Shown piece by piece: positions 28,028 through 37,531 of a stretch of 64,000 nucleotides of DNA. Position 1 is the stretch's first letter. Every line of letters begins with the position of its first letter. The notes under the pieces were generated by a model. The model worked only from the letters and a program-made list of their open reading frames with translations, was not told where the DNA came from and made no database searches. The translations under genes and the position numbers were made by a program. Source of the stretch: Chloroflexota bacterium (lineage in GTDB: Bacteria; Chloroflexota; UBA11872); assembly GCA_022820025.1 (NCBI GenBank), contig JAJEGF010000004.1, positions 1 to 64,000 on the forward strand, written 5' to 3'.

Positions 28028-28803
28028 TGCGCGGTGAGAGGTCAGACGATCCCTACGCGCGAATAGCCGACCTGTACGAGGCCGAGCACCGCGGCTGGAC
28101 CGATGATCTGGATCTGTACCGCGCGCTGGCGGCGCGCGCCGGCGGTCCAGTGTTGGAACTGGGCTGCGGCTCGGGCCGTGTGGCCATCGCCCTGGCCGAG
28201 GCCGGGCACATCGTTCATGGCGTCGACACGTCGGAGGCCATGCTGGCTATTGCGCACACGAATCTGGGCTCGCGCCGATTGCCGGTGAGTTTCAGACGTG
28301 GCGATATGAGGCACGCCAGCGGTCACGCCGAGTTCGGCCTGGCGTTCTGCGCGCTTGACGGACTCCTTCACCTGCAATCCGCGGCTGACGTTCACGACAC
28401 ACTGCGCGCCGCCCACCACGCTCTTCGGCCGGGCGGGTTGCTGGCCGTCGACGTCGTCAACCCGTCACCCGACCGGCTGGCGATGCGTGACGGTGTGGTT
28501 CGGCACCAGTCGACCTTTGCCGGGCCGGGGGACGCGGAGATCACGCACTTCGTGTCCTGGGAAATCGATCCCGACGCTCAGACCATCGATACGGCGCACT
28601 TCTACGACGCGCTGAGCGACGACGGAGCGGTGCGCCGGCGCACAACGGCGTTCCGGCTGCGCTACCTGGAACGGGACGAGCTGGAAGCCGCACTGCAAAC
28701 CGCCGGGTTTGACCGCCCGGAGGTGTATGGGAACGCCCAACTCGATCCCTTCGAGCCCGACAGCGACCGCATGATTCTCGTCGCAACCAAGTCCACCGCG
28801 TAG
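28027..28803 (+). CDS. SAM-dependent class I methyltransferase
   Basis: Frame of ORF 27673..28803; GTG at 28027 overlaps the upstream TAG. ARIADLYEAEH...GGPVLELGCGSGRVAIALAEAGHIVHGVDTSEAML. Confidence 0.9.
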   Translation: MRGERSDDPYARIADLYEAEHRGWTDDLDLYRALAARAGGPVLELGCGSGRVAIALAEAGHIVHGVDTSEAMLAIAHTNLGSRRLPVSFRRGDMRHASGHAEFGLAFCALDGLLHLQSAADVHDTLRAAHHALRPGGLLAVDVVNPSPDRLAMRDGVVRHQSTFAGPGDAEITHFVSWEIDPDAQTIDTAHFYDALSDDGAVRRRTTAFRLRYLERDELEAALQTAGFDRPEVYGNAQLDPFEPDSDRMILVATKSTA

Positions 28804-28806
28804 GCG

Positions 28807-29754
28807 CTAGAACGACCAGCGCCCGACAGGTCCGTTGCGACGACGCCAGGCAACGTAGGCGCCCTGGTCGCCGACCAGTCGTATCGTTGAGGCGATTGGC
28901 GCCAGACCCAGGTTCAGCAGCCGACGCAGCAAAACGCCGTCGGCCAGGGCGAGGTCAACGTCGAGCGACGACAGGCCTCGAACCAACGCCGAGCGCGCGG
29001 CCGCACGCATCCAGGCATCAATATCGTGGTTCAGCGGAACGCCAGCCATCACAAGCCGAAGGTCCAACGACCCGCCAGCGCCAGGTATCAACGGATCCGG
29101 GTCGCAGAGCAACTTGACATCAGGCCCGATCAACACGTAGCTCGCCGATGAATGCGGCTGAGATTTGACCCTGGCCACAAGTGTCGGTTCACGGCCTCGC
29201 GTGTGGTCGTCCAGGTCCGAGCCGGCGACTTCTCGCCAGCTGTTCGGCTCGAATGGCGCACAGAGATCCGAAGCCGCGCCCCGCAAGCGCACCGTGAGAT
29301 CGGCAGGCCGAAAGCCGCGGCGTGCATACATCCCGGCGGCGCGCACCGCCGTCGGCGCGACCTCCATCCCAGTGACCGGACGGCCACTGGCCGCCAGGAA
29401 CTCGACCGCGTGATCCGTCAACGCGGCACCCACACCGGCGCCCCGGAAGTTTGGCTCGACCCCCAGGCCAGCAAACCAGGCCGCTTCAGGCTCGACCACG
29501 GCAAACACGGCGCCAACCGGGCCGTAACCTCGGACCTCGGCAATCCACGCCGCCGCGGCATTCTGACGCCACCGGCGAATTCGGCCCGCAGACAGCGGCA
29601 GGTCGGGAGCGCCGGCTGCCGCAACTGCTCCGCTATCGCGCGTCCCATAAGCCGCGCGCAGCAGGTGAGCCGCCGCTTCGGCGTCATCGTCGCGCATTGG
29701 ACGCACGTTCACCGGCGCGTTTGGATTCGAGTCAGCCACGATAGAATTCGGCAA
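28807..29754 (-). CDS. GNAT family N-acetyltransferase
   Basis: VRPMRDDDAEAAAHLLRAAY; WFAGLGVEPNFRGAGVGAALTDHAVEFL. Confidence 0.8.
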   Translation of the reverse strand: MPNSIVADSNPNAPVNVRPMRDDDAEAAAHLLRAAYGTRDSGAVAAAGAPDLPLSAGRIRRWRQNAAAAWIAEVRGYGPVGAVFAVVEPEAAWFAGLGVEPNFRGAGVGAALTDHAVEFLAASGRPVTGMEVAPTAVRAAGMYARRGFRPADLTVRLRGAASDLCAPFEPNSWREVAGSDLDDHTRGREPTLVARVKSQPHSSASYVLIGPDVKLLCDPDPLIPGAGGSLDLRLVMAGVPLNHDIDAWMRAAARSALVRGLSSLDVDLALADGVLLRRLLNLGLAPIASTIRLVGDQGAYVAWRRRNGPVGRWSF

Positions 29755-29804
29755 GCGACCCTCCGTCAGCCGCAGTCTGTCCCCCGAAACGAATTGCCAC
29801 GCCC

Positions 29805-30992
29805 ATGACCACCATGCCTCATCCCGATCTGGCCGGCGCCATGAGCCGGCTCGGCACCGAAACCGCGTTTTCCGTCCTGGCCCGAGCCAAGGCCCTGGAA
29901 CGCGAAGGCCGCGACATCATCCACCTCGAGATCGGCGAGCCTGACTTTGACACCCCGGCCAATATCATCGAAGCCGCCAAGCGGGCGCTGGACAACGGCT
30001 TCACGCACTACGTGCCGTCGGCCGGAATCCCGGAGGCCCGCGAGGCCATCGCCGCCGACGTCGCAGAATCCCGCGGAATCGATGTCGCGCCCGAGCAAGT
30101 CGTCATTACGCCGGGCGCCAAGCCGATCATGTACTTCGGGATTACGGCGCTGTGCGGTCCGGGAGACGAAGTGCTGTATCCGGATCCCGGGTTTCCGATC
30201 TACGAGTCGGTCATCCGATTCGTGGGAGCCACCCCAGTGCCGCTGGCGCTGCGGCCCGAGAACCAGTTTCGGCTGGATCTGGACGAGTTGAAGGCCAAGC
30301 TCTCCGACCGAACGAAGCTGCTGATTCTCAACTCACCACAGAACCCCACGGGCGGCGTTCTGCCGCCGGAGGACATTTGCGCGATCGCGGATCTGGTTGC
30401 GGACCGGCCGTTGCATGTCCTCAGCGACGAGATCTACGGACGCATCATGTATGGCGAGATCGAGCACGCCTCAATTGCGGCCTGCCCGGGCATGGCCGAC
30501 AAAACAATGATCCTGGACGGATTCTCCAAGACGTACGCCATGACCGGCTGGCGGCTTGGCTATGGGGTGATGAACGCGGGCCTGGCGGAAGCCGTGGCTC
30601 AACTGCAGACCAACTGCACCAGCTGCACCGCCGCATTCATCCAGATGGCGGGGGTCGAAGCGCTGACCGGGCCGCAGGAGGCCGTGGACGGCTTCGTGGC
30701 GGAGTTCCAGCGGCGACGTGACGTGATCGTGGATGGCCTGAACAGCCTGGAGGGCGTGGATTGCCAGCGTCCGGCGGGCGCGTTCTATGTGTTTCCCCAA
30801 CTCAGCGGGTTCAAAATCAGCACTGACGAGATCGCGGACCGGCTGCTGAACGAGGCGGGCGTCGCGGTGCTGGCGGGAACGGCTTTTGGGACCGTGGGCG
30901 CCGATTCGCTGCGATTGTCGTTCGCGAACTCGGTGGAGAACCTGGAGCGCGCCGTGGAGCGGATGCGTCCAGTCCTGGCCGCCGCGCGCTAA
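29805..30992 (+). CDS. Pyridoxal-phosphate aminotransferase (class I/II, aspartate aminotransferase-like)
   Basis: IIHLEIGEPDFDTPANI; LNSPQNPTGGVL; LDGFSKTYAMTGWRLGYG. Confidence 0.95.
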   Translation: MTTMPHPDLAGAMSRLGTETAFSVLARAKALEREGRDIIHLEIGEPDFDTPANIIEAAKRALDNGFTHYVPSAGIPEAREAIAADVAESRGIDVAPEQVVITPGAKPIMYFGITALCGPGDEVLYPDPGFPIYESVIRFVGATPVPLALRPENQFRLDLDELKAKLSDRTKLLILNSPQNPTGGVLPPEDICAIADLVADRPLHVLSDEIYGRIMYGEIEHASIAACPGMADKTMILDGFSKTYAMTGWRLGYGVMNAGLAEAVAQLQTNCTSCTAAFIQMAGVEALTGPQEAVDGFVAEFQRRRDVIVDGLNSLEGVDCQRPAGAFYVFPQLSGFKISTDEIADRLLNEAGVAVLAGTAFGTVGADSLRLSFANSVENLERAVERMRPVLAAAR

Positions 30993-31004
30993 GTCCAGGT
31001 CCGC

Positions 31005-31346
31005 CTAGATCTGTTCGACCCGGTCGAGGTCGAACATGAACATGGTGGCGCCGCCCACCTGAACTTCGACCGGGAACGGCAGCCGCGCTTCGCCTGAATC
31101 CTGGGCCGACTGCATCGGGTTTACGATCTGCATACGGGTCGTGGCGTTGCGTCGCACGATCCCGAGCAAGTCGCCGATGCGATCGTCATCCACGCCGATG
31201 ATGAAGGTCGTATTGCCCTCGCGCAGGAATCCGCCCGCCGTGGGCACGCGGGTGAAGCGGAATCCGCCGGAGACGAGCGAATCAGCCAGGACGTCGGCGT
31301 CCGGCTCCTGCACGATTCCGAAGAAGAGCTTCAGCGGGGGAACCAA
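31005..31346 (-). CDS. Cyclic-di-AMP receptor, PII-like (DarA/PstA/YaaQ family)
   Basis: LKLFFGIVQEPDADVLADSLVSGGFRFTRVPTAGGFLREGNTTFIIGVDDDRIGDLLGIV; adjacent to tmk, as in Firmicutes. Confidence 0.85.
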   Translation of the reverse strand: MVPPLKLFFGIVQEPDADVLADSLVSGGFRFTRVPTAGGFLREGNTTFIIGVDDDRIGDLLGIVRRNATTRMQIVNPMQSAQDSGEARLPFPVEVQVGGATMFMFDLDRVEQI

Positions 31347-31373
31347 TCAAGCGAGGCGTGCGGCGCCGGCAGC

Positions 31374-32087
31374 TTACGCGATGCTGAGTGGGAGAAGTCG
31401 TTGCACGGGCGCCGTGACGTGCCGCAGGTCGCGGGCGTCCACTTCGGATTGGACGCGACCCAGGATTTCCGCGGCAATCTCCCGGGGGGGCTGCAATCCG
31501 TCCACCACCAGCCAGCGATCAGGGTCGTCCGCCGCCTGGTCCAGGTAGGAATCGCGAACACGGCGGTGGAAGGCCAGGCCGTGCCAGTTGATGCCGCCGG
31601 CCTTTTCCCAGTCCGTATTGCGGTGGCTGAGGCTGCGCTTGAGCCCGTCCTCGACGTCAATGTCGAGCAGCACGGTAACGTCGGGTGTGACACCCTGAAT
31701 CGCAAACGACGTCAAGTTCTCGAGATCGCGGCGTCGCAGACGAAAACCGCCACCCTGGTAGGCGCGGGTTGAGGCAAAAAACCGGTCGCAGATCACCACG
31801 CCGCCGCGTTCGAGGTGCGGACGAATCCGTTCGGTCACGTGTTGCGAGCGGGCGGCCGACATCAGCAGCGCCTGCACGCGCGGCTCCACGGCTTGCATGT
31901 CCTGCTCCTGGAGCAAGACGCGGCGTAGCCGTTCACCCAGCGAGGTGCCGCCCGGCTCTCGGGTCAGGTCCACATCAAGCGCCTGTTGACGGAGGGCATC
32001 TCCAAGCAATTGGGCCTGGGTGGTCTTGCCGCTGCCCTCGGGACCTTCAAGAACGATGAAAAGCCCGGTCGGGTTGTCGTCAATCAT
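31374..32087 (-). CDS. tmk: Thymidylate kinase
   Basis: LFIVLEGPEGSGKTTQAQLLGDAL; REPGGTSLGERLR; CDRFFASTRAYQGGG. Confidence 0.94.
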   Translation of the reverse strand: MIDDNPTGLFIVLEGPEGSGKTTQAQLLGDALRQQALDVDLTREPGGTSLGERLRRVLLQEQDMQAVEPRVQALLMSAARSQHVTERIRPHLERGGVVICDRFFASTRAYQGGGFRLRRRDLENLTSFAIQGVTPDVTVLLDIDVEDGLKRSLSHRNTDWEKAGGINWHGLAFHRRVRDSYLDQAADDPDRWLVVDGLQPPREIAAEILGRVQSEVDARDLRHVTAPVQRLLPLSIA

Positions 32088-33577
32088 GCGAGCCTCGGGC
32101 GCGTACTGACGGGGGTGCGCAGATGCTGGCGGGGCGCGCCGTTGCCGCGTGCGCCGGCGTTGGCCTGCGCGGGCTGTTTAGGCGGCGGCTCATCAGGGCG
32201 TTCCATGTCGAGAAGTGTCGACAGGCAGGCCTCCATCTGCGTCACCGTGTTGTTCCGGAGCACATACACCGGCAGGCCGCGGGCTTCGGCGTCGCGCAAT
32301 ACGCGGGCGCGCTTGCGGTGAAAGCTGCGGAGGGTCACAACAACATCGGCCTGGGCCAGGTGCCGCACCAGGCGAATCGCGTCGGTTGCACTATTGGCGA
32401 TCGCGTGCTCCATTCGGCTACGGCTGACGCCGAAGGGAAACACCTGCAAGCGGCCGTCGTCCACGCGCGCGTCGCCGGCGTCCACCGGTTCCGACAGGGC
32501 GCCCTCAACGCTCACGCGAGCCTCGGCATTCGTATCGCGCAGCACCCGACCGTCCGCCAGCCGCATCCGCGATTCCGCCCGCACGGCGCCACCGCGCAGG
32601 ATGGCGTCCACGGACCCGGCAACGTTGTTGTGAATCACAAAGGCATCGCGCGAGTGCAACTCGATCAGCGTGTCGAAGGTTGGCGGCGACCGGCGCTCCA
32701 GCACGGTCTTCTGGGTACGGCGCCGCCGCGCCTCGTCGTCGCTCAGGGTTACGGATTCGACGCCGCCAACCAGATCGCTCAGCAACGGATTGAGCAGCAC
32801 GTTGTCCAGTGTCTGGCCGTGCGCGGTGGCGATGAGGCGCACGCCGCGCTCGGCGATAGTACGGGCGGCCTCGGCTTCGAGTTCCGTTCCGATTTCATCC
32901 ACGACGATGACCTCGGGCATGTGGTTCTCCACGGCTTCGATCATTACCCGGTGCTGGCGGTCCGGGGCGGCGACTTGCATGCGCCGGGCGCGGCCGATGC
33001 CGGGGTGGGGAACATCGCCGTCGCCGCCGATTTCGTTCGAGGTGTCGACGATTACCACGCGGGCGCCGTGATCGTTTGCCAGCACGCGGGCCATCTCACG
33101 AAGCATGGTGGTCTTGCCCACGCCGGGCGGGCCGAGGAGCAGCAGGCTGTGGTCACCGGCGACGATGTCGCGGACAATCGCGGTGGTGCCGTACAGAGCT
33201 CGTCCGCGCCGAACGGTCAGCCCGACGACTCGACCCGATCGGTTTCTGATGGCGGAGAACCGGTGGAGGGTCCCCGGAACTCCGGCGCGGTTATCGTCGG
33301 TGAATTCGCCAATGGCTTCCACGACTGCCGCGATGTGGTCGGCTTCGACGTGCCAGGGCAGGAGGCGCTCGGATCCATCGCTGAGGCGAATCTCGGGCAC
33401 TCGACCAAGATCGAGCACGATCTCGACGACCTCGGTCCAGCCGGATACGGTGCGGAGGTCGTCCTGCAGTTTGACCGGCAGCGCCGCAACCAGGTCCCTC
33501 AGTTCGTCGTCATCCCCGGATTGAATATGCGGCGCGTCGACGGCCCTGGGCGGCTGGAGGAGGTCCGGGGTTGCCAC
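32084..33577 (-). CDS. SpoIIIAA/Ycf45-like AAA ATPase with C-terminal nucleic-acid-binding region
   Basis: LLLLGPPGVGKTTMLREMARVLANDHGARVVIVDTSNEIGGDGDVPHPGIGRARRMQV; MPEVIVVDEIGTELEAEAARTIAERGVRLIATAHG. 4 bp overlap with tmk. Confidence 0.88.
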   Translation of the reverse strand: MATPDLLQPPRAVDAPHIQSGDDDELRDLVAALPVKLQDDLRTVSGWTEVVEIVLDLGRVPEIRLSDGSERLLPWHVEADHIAAVVEAIGEFTDDNRAGVPGTLHRFSAIRNRSGRVVGLTVRRGRALYGTTAIVRDIVAGDHSLLLLGPPGVGKTTMLREMARVLANDHGARVVIVDTSNEIGGDGDVPHPGIGRARRMQVAAPDRQHRVMIEAVENHMPEVIVVDEIGTELEAEAARTIAERGVRLIATAHGQTLDNVLLNPLLSDLVGGVESVTLSDDEARRRRTQKTVLERRSPPTFDTLIELHSRDAFVIHNNVAGSVDAILRGGAVRAESRMRLADGRVLRDTNAEARVSVEGALSEPVDAGDARVDDGRLQVFPFGVSRSRMEHAIANSATDAIRLVRHLAQADVVVTLRSFHRKRARVLRDAEARGLPVYVLRNNTVTQMEACLSTLLDMERPDEPPPKQPAQANAGARGNGAPRQHLRTPVSTRPRLA

Positions 33578-33583
33578 GCCGGC

Positions 33584-34567
33584 CTAGCTCGTCGCCCGGT
33601 CGAGGGCCTGCGCGGGCACTTCAGCCGCGATTCGCACGGTCATGTGTTTGACCAGCAGTTCGCGTTCCTCGGTCTTGGCAAAGCCCTCATCCTGCACTGC
33701 GCGGCGCAGCGCGTCTTCGTGCGCATGCACAACGACCCGGACCGGCAGACGTCCGGAGTCCATCAGTAGCCAGACCGCGTAGCCGAGCAGCGGGCGCGTA
33801 CGTGCAGCGCAACGCGGATGGACCATCAGGGCGGCGGTGTGGCGACCGCGGGTGCCCGGATGCACGCGCAGCCAGCCGTCAAGGCCTCGCTCACCGTCGA
33901 CAACAAATTCCTGGGGCGACCGGCCGCCGCCGAGCAGCGGCAGCCGACGCCGCGGAACCGACGGACGCTCTCCACCCGGCGACTCCGCCAGCTGCAGCGC
34001 CGCGGGCGTGATGGTGCGGTAGAGCTGGGAGATGTCCCAGGCGTCCGCCTGTTCGGCGGGTCGCAGACCGGCAATCGGCCCCGGATCGGCGACCGGACCC
34101 GGACGTCGCGTGTACACGTCCTCGCTGACGGCGCCAACGAAGCCCACGCGTCCAAAGACCTCTCGAAATCGGCTGGCGCGAGGCACACGGGCAAATACGC
34201 TCACATACCCGCGAGACGCCGCGTCCACCGTCAGCCGCTCAAGCAAGGCGGCACAGGCCGCGAGTTCAGCCGAATCCGGCACTACATCGTCGGCGGACAG
34301 GGCAATGGTGAGCACGGAGACATTGGCCCGGCGTCGATCGGGCACGAATTCCGCCAGCGCGAAGCCGACCATCGATTCATCTGTCCAGGCGGCATACCCC
34401 CGCATGTCCGGCACGAGCCCCGGGACGGTGGCCGCCAGGGCCATGAAGGCCGGGGGCGTGGGTCCGGCAACCGGCGCCACGTGTTCACGCGGACTGGTAC
34501 CGAGGATGAAGTTGCGCGCCAGCGCCGGCGCGTGCCACGGGCGAAGCCGCGAGACGCCGGGCATCAC
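33584..34567 (-). CDS. GNAT-like N-acetyltransferase
   Basis: YVSVFARVPRASRFREVFGRVGFVGAVSEDVYTRR; weak GNAT-like character overall. Confidence 0.5.
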   Translation of the reverse strand: MMPGVSRLRPWHAPALARNFILGTSPREHVAPVAGPTPPAFMALAATVPGLVPDMRGYAAWTDESMVGFALAEFVPDRRRANVSVLTIALSADDVVPDSAELAACAALLERLTVDAASRGYVSVFARVPRASRFREVFGRVGFVGAVSEDVYTRRPGPVADPGPIAGLRPAEQADAWDISQLYRTITPAALQLAESPGGERPSVPRRRLPLLGGGRSPQEFVVDGERGLDGWLRVHPGTRGRHTAALMVHPRCAARTRPLLGYAVWLLMDSGRLPVRVVVHAHEDALRRAVQDEGFAKTEERELLVKHMTVRIAAEVPAQALDRATS

Positions 34568-35142
34568 GCGTGCCTGGCCATCTCGACGAAGCCGGCGTGC
34601 AACCGCGTGTCTCCGGTGAGTTCAGGATGGAAGGACGTTCCGAAGAGACGACCGTGCCGCACCGCCACGATCGTTCCATCGTCCAATCGGCTCAGCACCT
34701 GCACGCCCGGTCCCACCGCGCGGACGACCGGCGCCCGGATGAAGACCGCGTGGAAGGGACCGCCACTGATGCCTTCGATCTCAAGGTCGGTTTCAAAGCT
34801 GTCGGTCTGACGGCCAAACGCGTTCCGCTCGACTGTTATGTCAAGCAGATTGAGCAGGGGCTGGCGGCGGCCAACATCTCGCGCCATGAGAATCAGGCCG
34901 GCGCAGGTGCCCCAGATTGGCTTTCCGGCCTCGGCCAGAGCTTGGATGGGCCCGCGGAGCGCATAGCGTTCCATCAGCTTGCCGATGGTGGTGCTCTCCC
35001 CGCCGGGGATGATCAACCCCGCGATGCCGTCCATGTCGGACCGCTGCCGCACTTCAACGGGTTCGGCGTCAAGCCTGCCGAGCATGGCGCCATGTTCGGC
35101 AAAATCGCCTTGAAGCGCGAGGACGCCGATGCGAACGCTCAC
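34564..35142 (-). CDS. pdxT: Pyridoxal 5'-phosphate synthase glutaminase subunit
   Basis: IGVLALQGDFAEHGAMLGRL; GLIIPGGESTTIGKLM; WGTCAGLILMA. Confidence 0.95.
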   Translation of the reverse strand: MSVRIGVLALQGDFAEHGAMLGRLDAEPVEVRQRSDMDGIAGLIIPGGESTTIGKLMERYALRGPIQALAEAGKPIWGTCAGLILMARDVGRRQPLLNLLDITVERNAFGRQTDSFETDLEIEGISGGPFHAVFIRAPVVRAVGPGVQVLSRLDDGTIVAVRHGRLFGTSFHPELTGDTRLHAGFVEMARHA

Positions 35143-35157
35143 GCGTACCTCGCGTCG

Positions 35158-36057
35158 TTACCACCCGCGGCCGGCAAGCATCTCCTCGGGCTGAAGCGAG
35201 CTGTTGGCTATGCCGACCATGGGCTCACCGAGATTTCGCGAGACCTCGGCCACGAGCGCCGAGTCCTCGAAGTTCGTAGTGGCTTCCACGATCGCCCGGG
35301 CGCGTAGCGCCGGGTCGCCGGACTTGAAGATTCCGCTGCCGACGAAGTTGCCGTCCGATCCCAGCCGCATCATGAGCGCGGCGTCGGCCGGCGTGGCGAT
35401 GCCGCCGGCGGCGAAGTTGACGACCGGCATGCGGCCAAGTTCGGCGGCCTCCTCCACCAGGTTCAGCGGGGCCTGAATCTCCTTGGCGTAGGCGTATAGC
35501 TCGTCCGGGCGCATGTGTTGAATCTGGCGCAACTCGGACATGACGCGCCGCATGTGGCGAACGGCCTCGACAACATCGCCGGTACCGGCCTCTCCCTTGG
35601 TGCGAACCATGGCCGCGCCCTCGCCGATGCGTCGCAGCGCCTCGCCCAGGTTGCGACAGCCGCAGACGAAGGGAACGTCAAAGCCTGCCTTGGCGACGTG
35701 GTGCTCCTCGTCGGCGGGCGTCAGGACTTCGGACTCGTCGATGTAGTCAACGCCGAGCGACTGAAGGACCTCAGCTTCCACGAAGTGGCCTATCCGGCAC
35801 TTGGCCATCACGGGGATCGTGACGGCGGCCTGGATTTCCAGGATCTTCTCCGGGTCCGCCATGCGGGCCACGCCGCCGTCCGCGCGGATGTCGGCAGGGA
35901 CGCGCTCCAGCGCCATGACCGCGGCGGCGCCAGCGTCTTCCGCAATGCTGGCCTGCTCGGCGGTGACGACATCCATGATGACGCCGCCCTTGAGCATTTG
36001 CGCCAGGCCGCGCTTGACGGTTTCGGTGTTCTTGCTGACCGCGCCGTTGGAACTCAT
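35158..36057 (-). CDS. pdxS: Pyridoxal 5'-phosphate synthase synthase subunit
   Basis: [61 protein letters not shown]. Confidence 0.97.
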   Translation of the reverse strand: MSSNGAVSKNTETVKRGLAQMLKGGVIMDVVTAEQASIAEDAGAAAVMALERVPADIRADGGVARMADPEKILEIQAAVTIPVMAKCRIGHFVEAEVLQSLGVDYIDESEVLTPADEEHHVAKAGFDVPFVCGCRNLGEALRRIGEGAAMVRTKGEAGTGDVVEAVRHMRRVMSELRQIQHMRPDELYAYAKEIQAPLNLVEEAAELGRMPVVNFAAGGIATPADAALMMRLGSDGNFVGSGIFKSGDPALRARAIVEATTNFEDSALVAEVSRNLGEPMVGIANSSLQPEEMLAGRGW

Positions 36058-36128
36058 AGCTACCCCGGACAGAGATCTCCAACACTGAGACTCTTAGCCC
36101 ATAGTCTAGCGTGAGCCGTCCGCAGGTC

Positions 36129-37502
36129 CTATACGGGCTGAGCCGCCTGAACCAGTTCTGCCAGGGGCGTGTCGAGCGGGGCGTGCAGCGCGCCACGGAG
36201 AGCGGCTTCGGCAAGATCCGAATCCACCGGAACAGCGGCGGATTGAAACTTCTCCACGAGTTCCGCATCGCTCAACGGCCGCCTTGGATCGCCGCGCGGG
36301 TCTTCGACGCGCACGGTTCGAGCCTCGCCGCCGGCGAACTCGACCTTGAGCACGCAGCCCCAGCGCTGCGGATAGGCGGCATCCAGCGTTGGGTCGCTGG
36401 CAACCTCGATGCAATCGGCGACACGCAGCACCTCGGGATCCCAGAGATGCGGCTCGCCGAAACTCGCCAGCGTCGGCCGGCCGTGGACCAGGGCCTGCGC
36501 GGCCCCGTAGTACACGCTGAACTGGGCGTCCACGCGGTTGGCGGGACGACGCTTCGGTTCGGGCGGATCGGCGACGATCTCGCCGCCGCCGGGAAGGACG
36601 CTCACAGTGACACGGCGCAGTTGGTCGGGTTGAAAGCCGTTGGCGGCGCGTAGCTCACGACAGGCGTCGATTACGGGATGAATGTAGCGACAGCAGGGGT
36701 AGGGCTTGATGGCGACGTCGAGCAGGGCCGGATGGTCGGGATCCAGCGCACTCAGGAGCTCGGGTCGCGGGTCGTTGCTGAAGGCCTCCAGCAGCCCGTA
36801 GGTCCCGGTGAGGGCGTCGATGGGGCCGACGACGCCGGCCGCGGCCAGGTCGGCGGCCACGATTCCGGCATGCGCGGCCCAGCCAGCGTTCAGCCGCTTG
36901 CCGTCGCTGCCGTTCTGGACGTAGGCCATCGATCCGGCGGCCAGGCCAGCAGCCAGGCCCAGGGCCTGGTGAATGCCGTCGGCATCCAACCCACCCGCGT
37001 GCGCGACGGCAACCGCGGCGCCCAGGGCGCCGGCGACCCCGGTCGGGTGAAATCCGCGTGCATACGTGGCGGGCGCGTAGAGCGCGTCCCCGACCCGCAT
37101 GGTTGCCTCGTATCCGCCGACGCCGGCCGCCAGCAGATTGCCAAGCGTCCCCTCGCCGCGTTCAACGGCCGCCATGGCGGCAGGCCAGACCACGACGCCG
37201 GGGTGCAGCGAGGACTCGTTGGTTACGTCGTCAAGTTCCAGCGCGTGGGCGGCCATCCCATTGGCCAGCGCCGCCGCAGGCGCCGGCGCCCGTTCACGCA
37301 GGTGGACCGAGGCCTCGCCGTCGCCGGGCTGCACGGCGTAGGTCGCGACGCGCTTGGACACGGCAAGGTCGCTGCCACCGATCAGCACGCCGAAGTAGTC
37401 GAGCAGCAGGCCGCGGGCGCGCGCTTCAACTTCCGGCTGCAGAGTGTCGGGTGAAACTGCGGCGGCAAACTCGGCGAGATGGCGTGAGGGGTTACTCGTC
37501 AT
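36129..37502 (-). CDS. MmgE/PrpD family protein
   Basis: GLLLDYFGVLIGGSDLAVSKRV; NGMAAHALELDDVTNESSLHPGVVVWPAAMA. Confidence 0.9.
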   Translation of the reverse strand: MTSNPSRHLAEFAAAVSPDTLQPEVEARARGLLLDYFGVLIGGSDLAVSKRVATYAVQPGDGEASVHLRERAPAPAAALANGMAAHALELDDVTNESSLHPGVVVWPAAMAAVERGEGTLGNLLAAGVGGYEATMRVGDALYAPATYARGFHPTGVAGALGAAVAVAHAGGLDADGIHQALGLAAGLAAGSMAYVQNGSDGKRLNAGWAAHAGIVAADLAAAGVVGPIDALTGTYGLLEAFSNDPRPELLSALDPDHPALLDVAIKPYPCCRYIHPVIDACRELRAANGFQPDQLRRVTVSVLPGGGEIVADPPEPKRRPANRVDAQFSVYYGAAQALVHGRPTLASFGEPHLWDPEVLRVADCIEVASDPTLDAAYPQRWGCVLKVEFAGGEARTVRVEDPRGDPRRPLSDAELVEKFQSAAVPVDSDLAEAALRGALHAPLDTPLAELVQAAQPV

Positions 37503-37531
37503 GTCGATGATTCCGCAGCGCCCGGCCCCGC

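Noticed and set aside
32123-33769. 548-aa plus-strand ORF
   Set aside because: Antisense to the SpoIIIAA-like ATPase; no family motifs.
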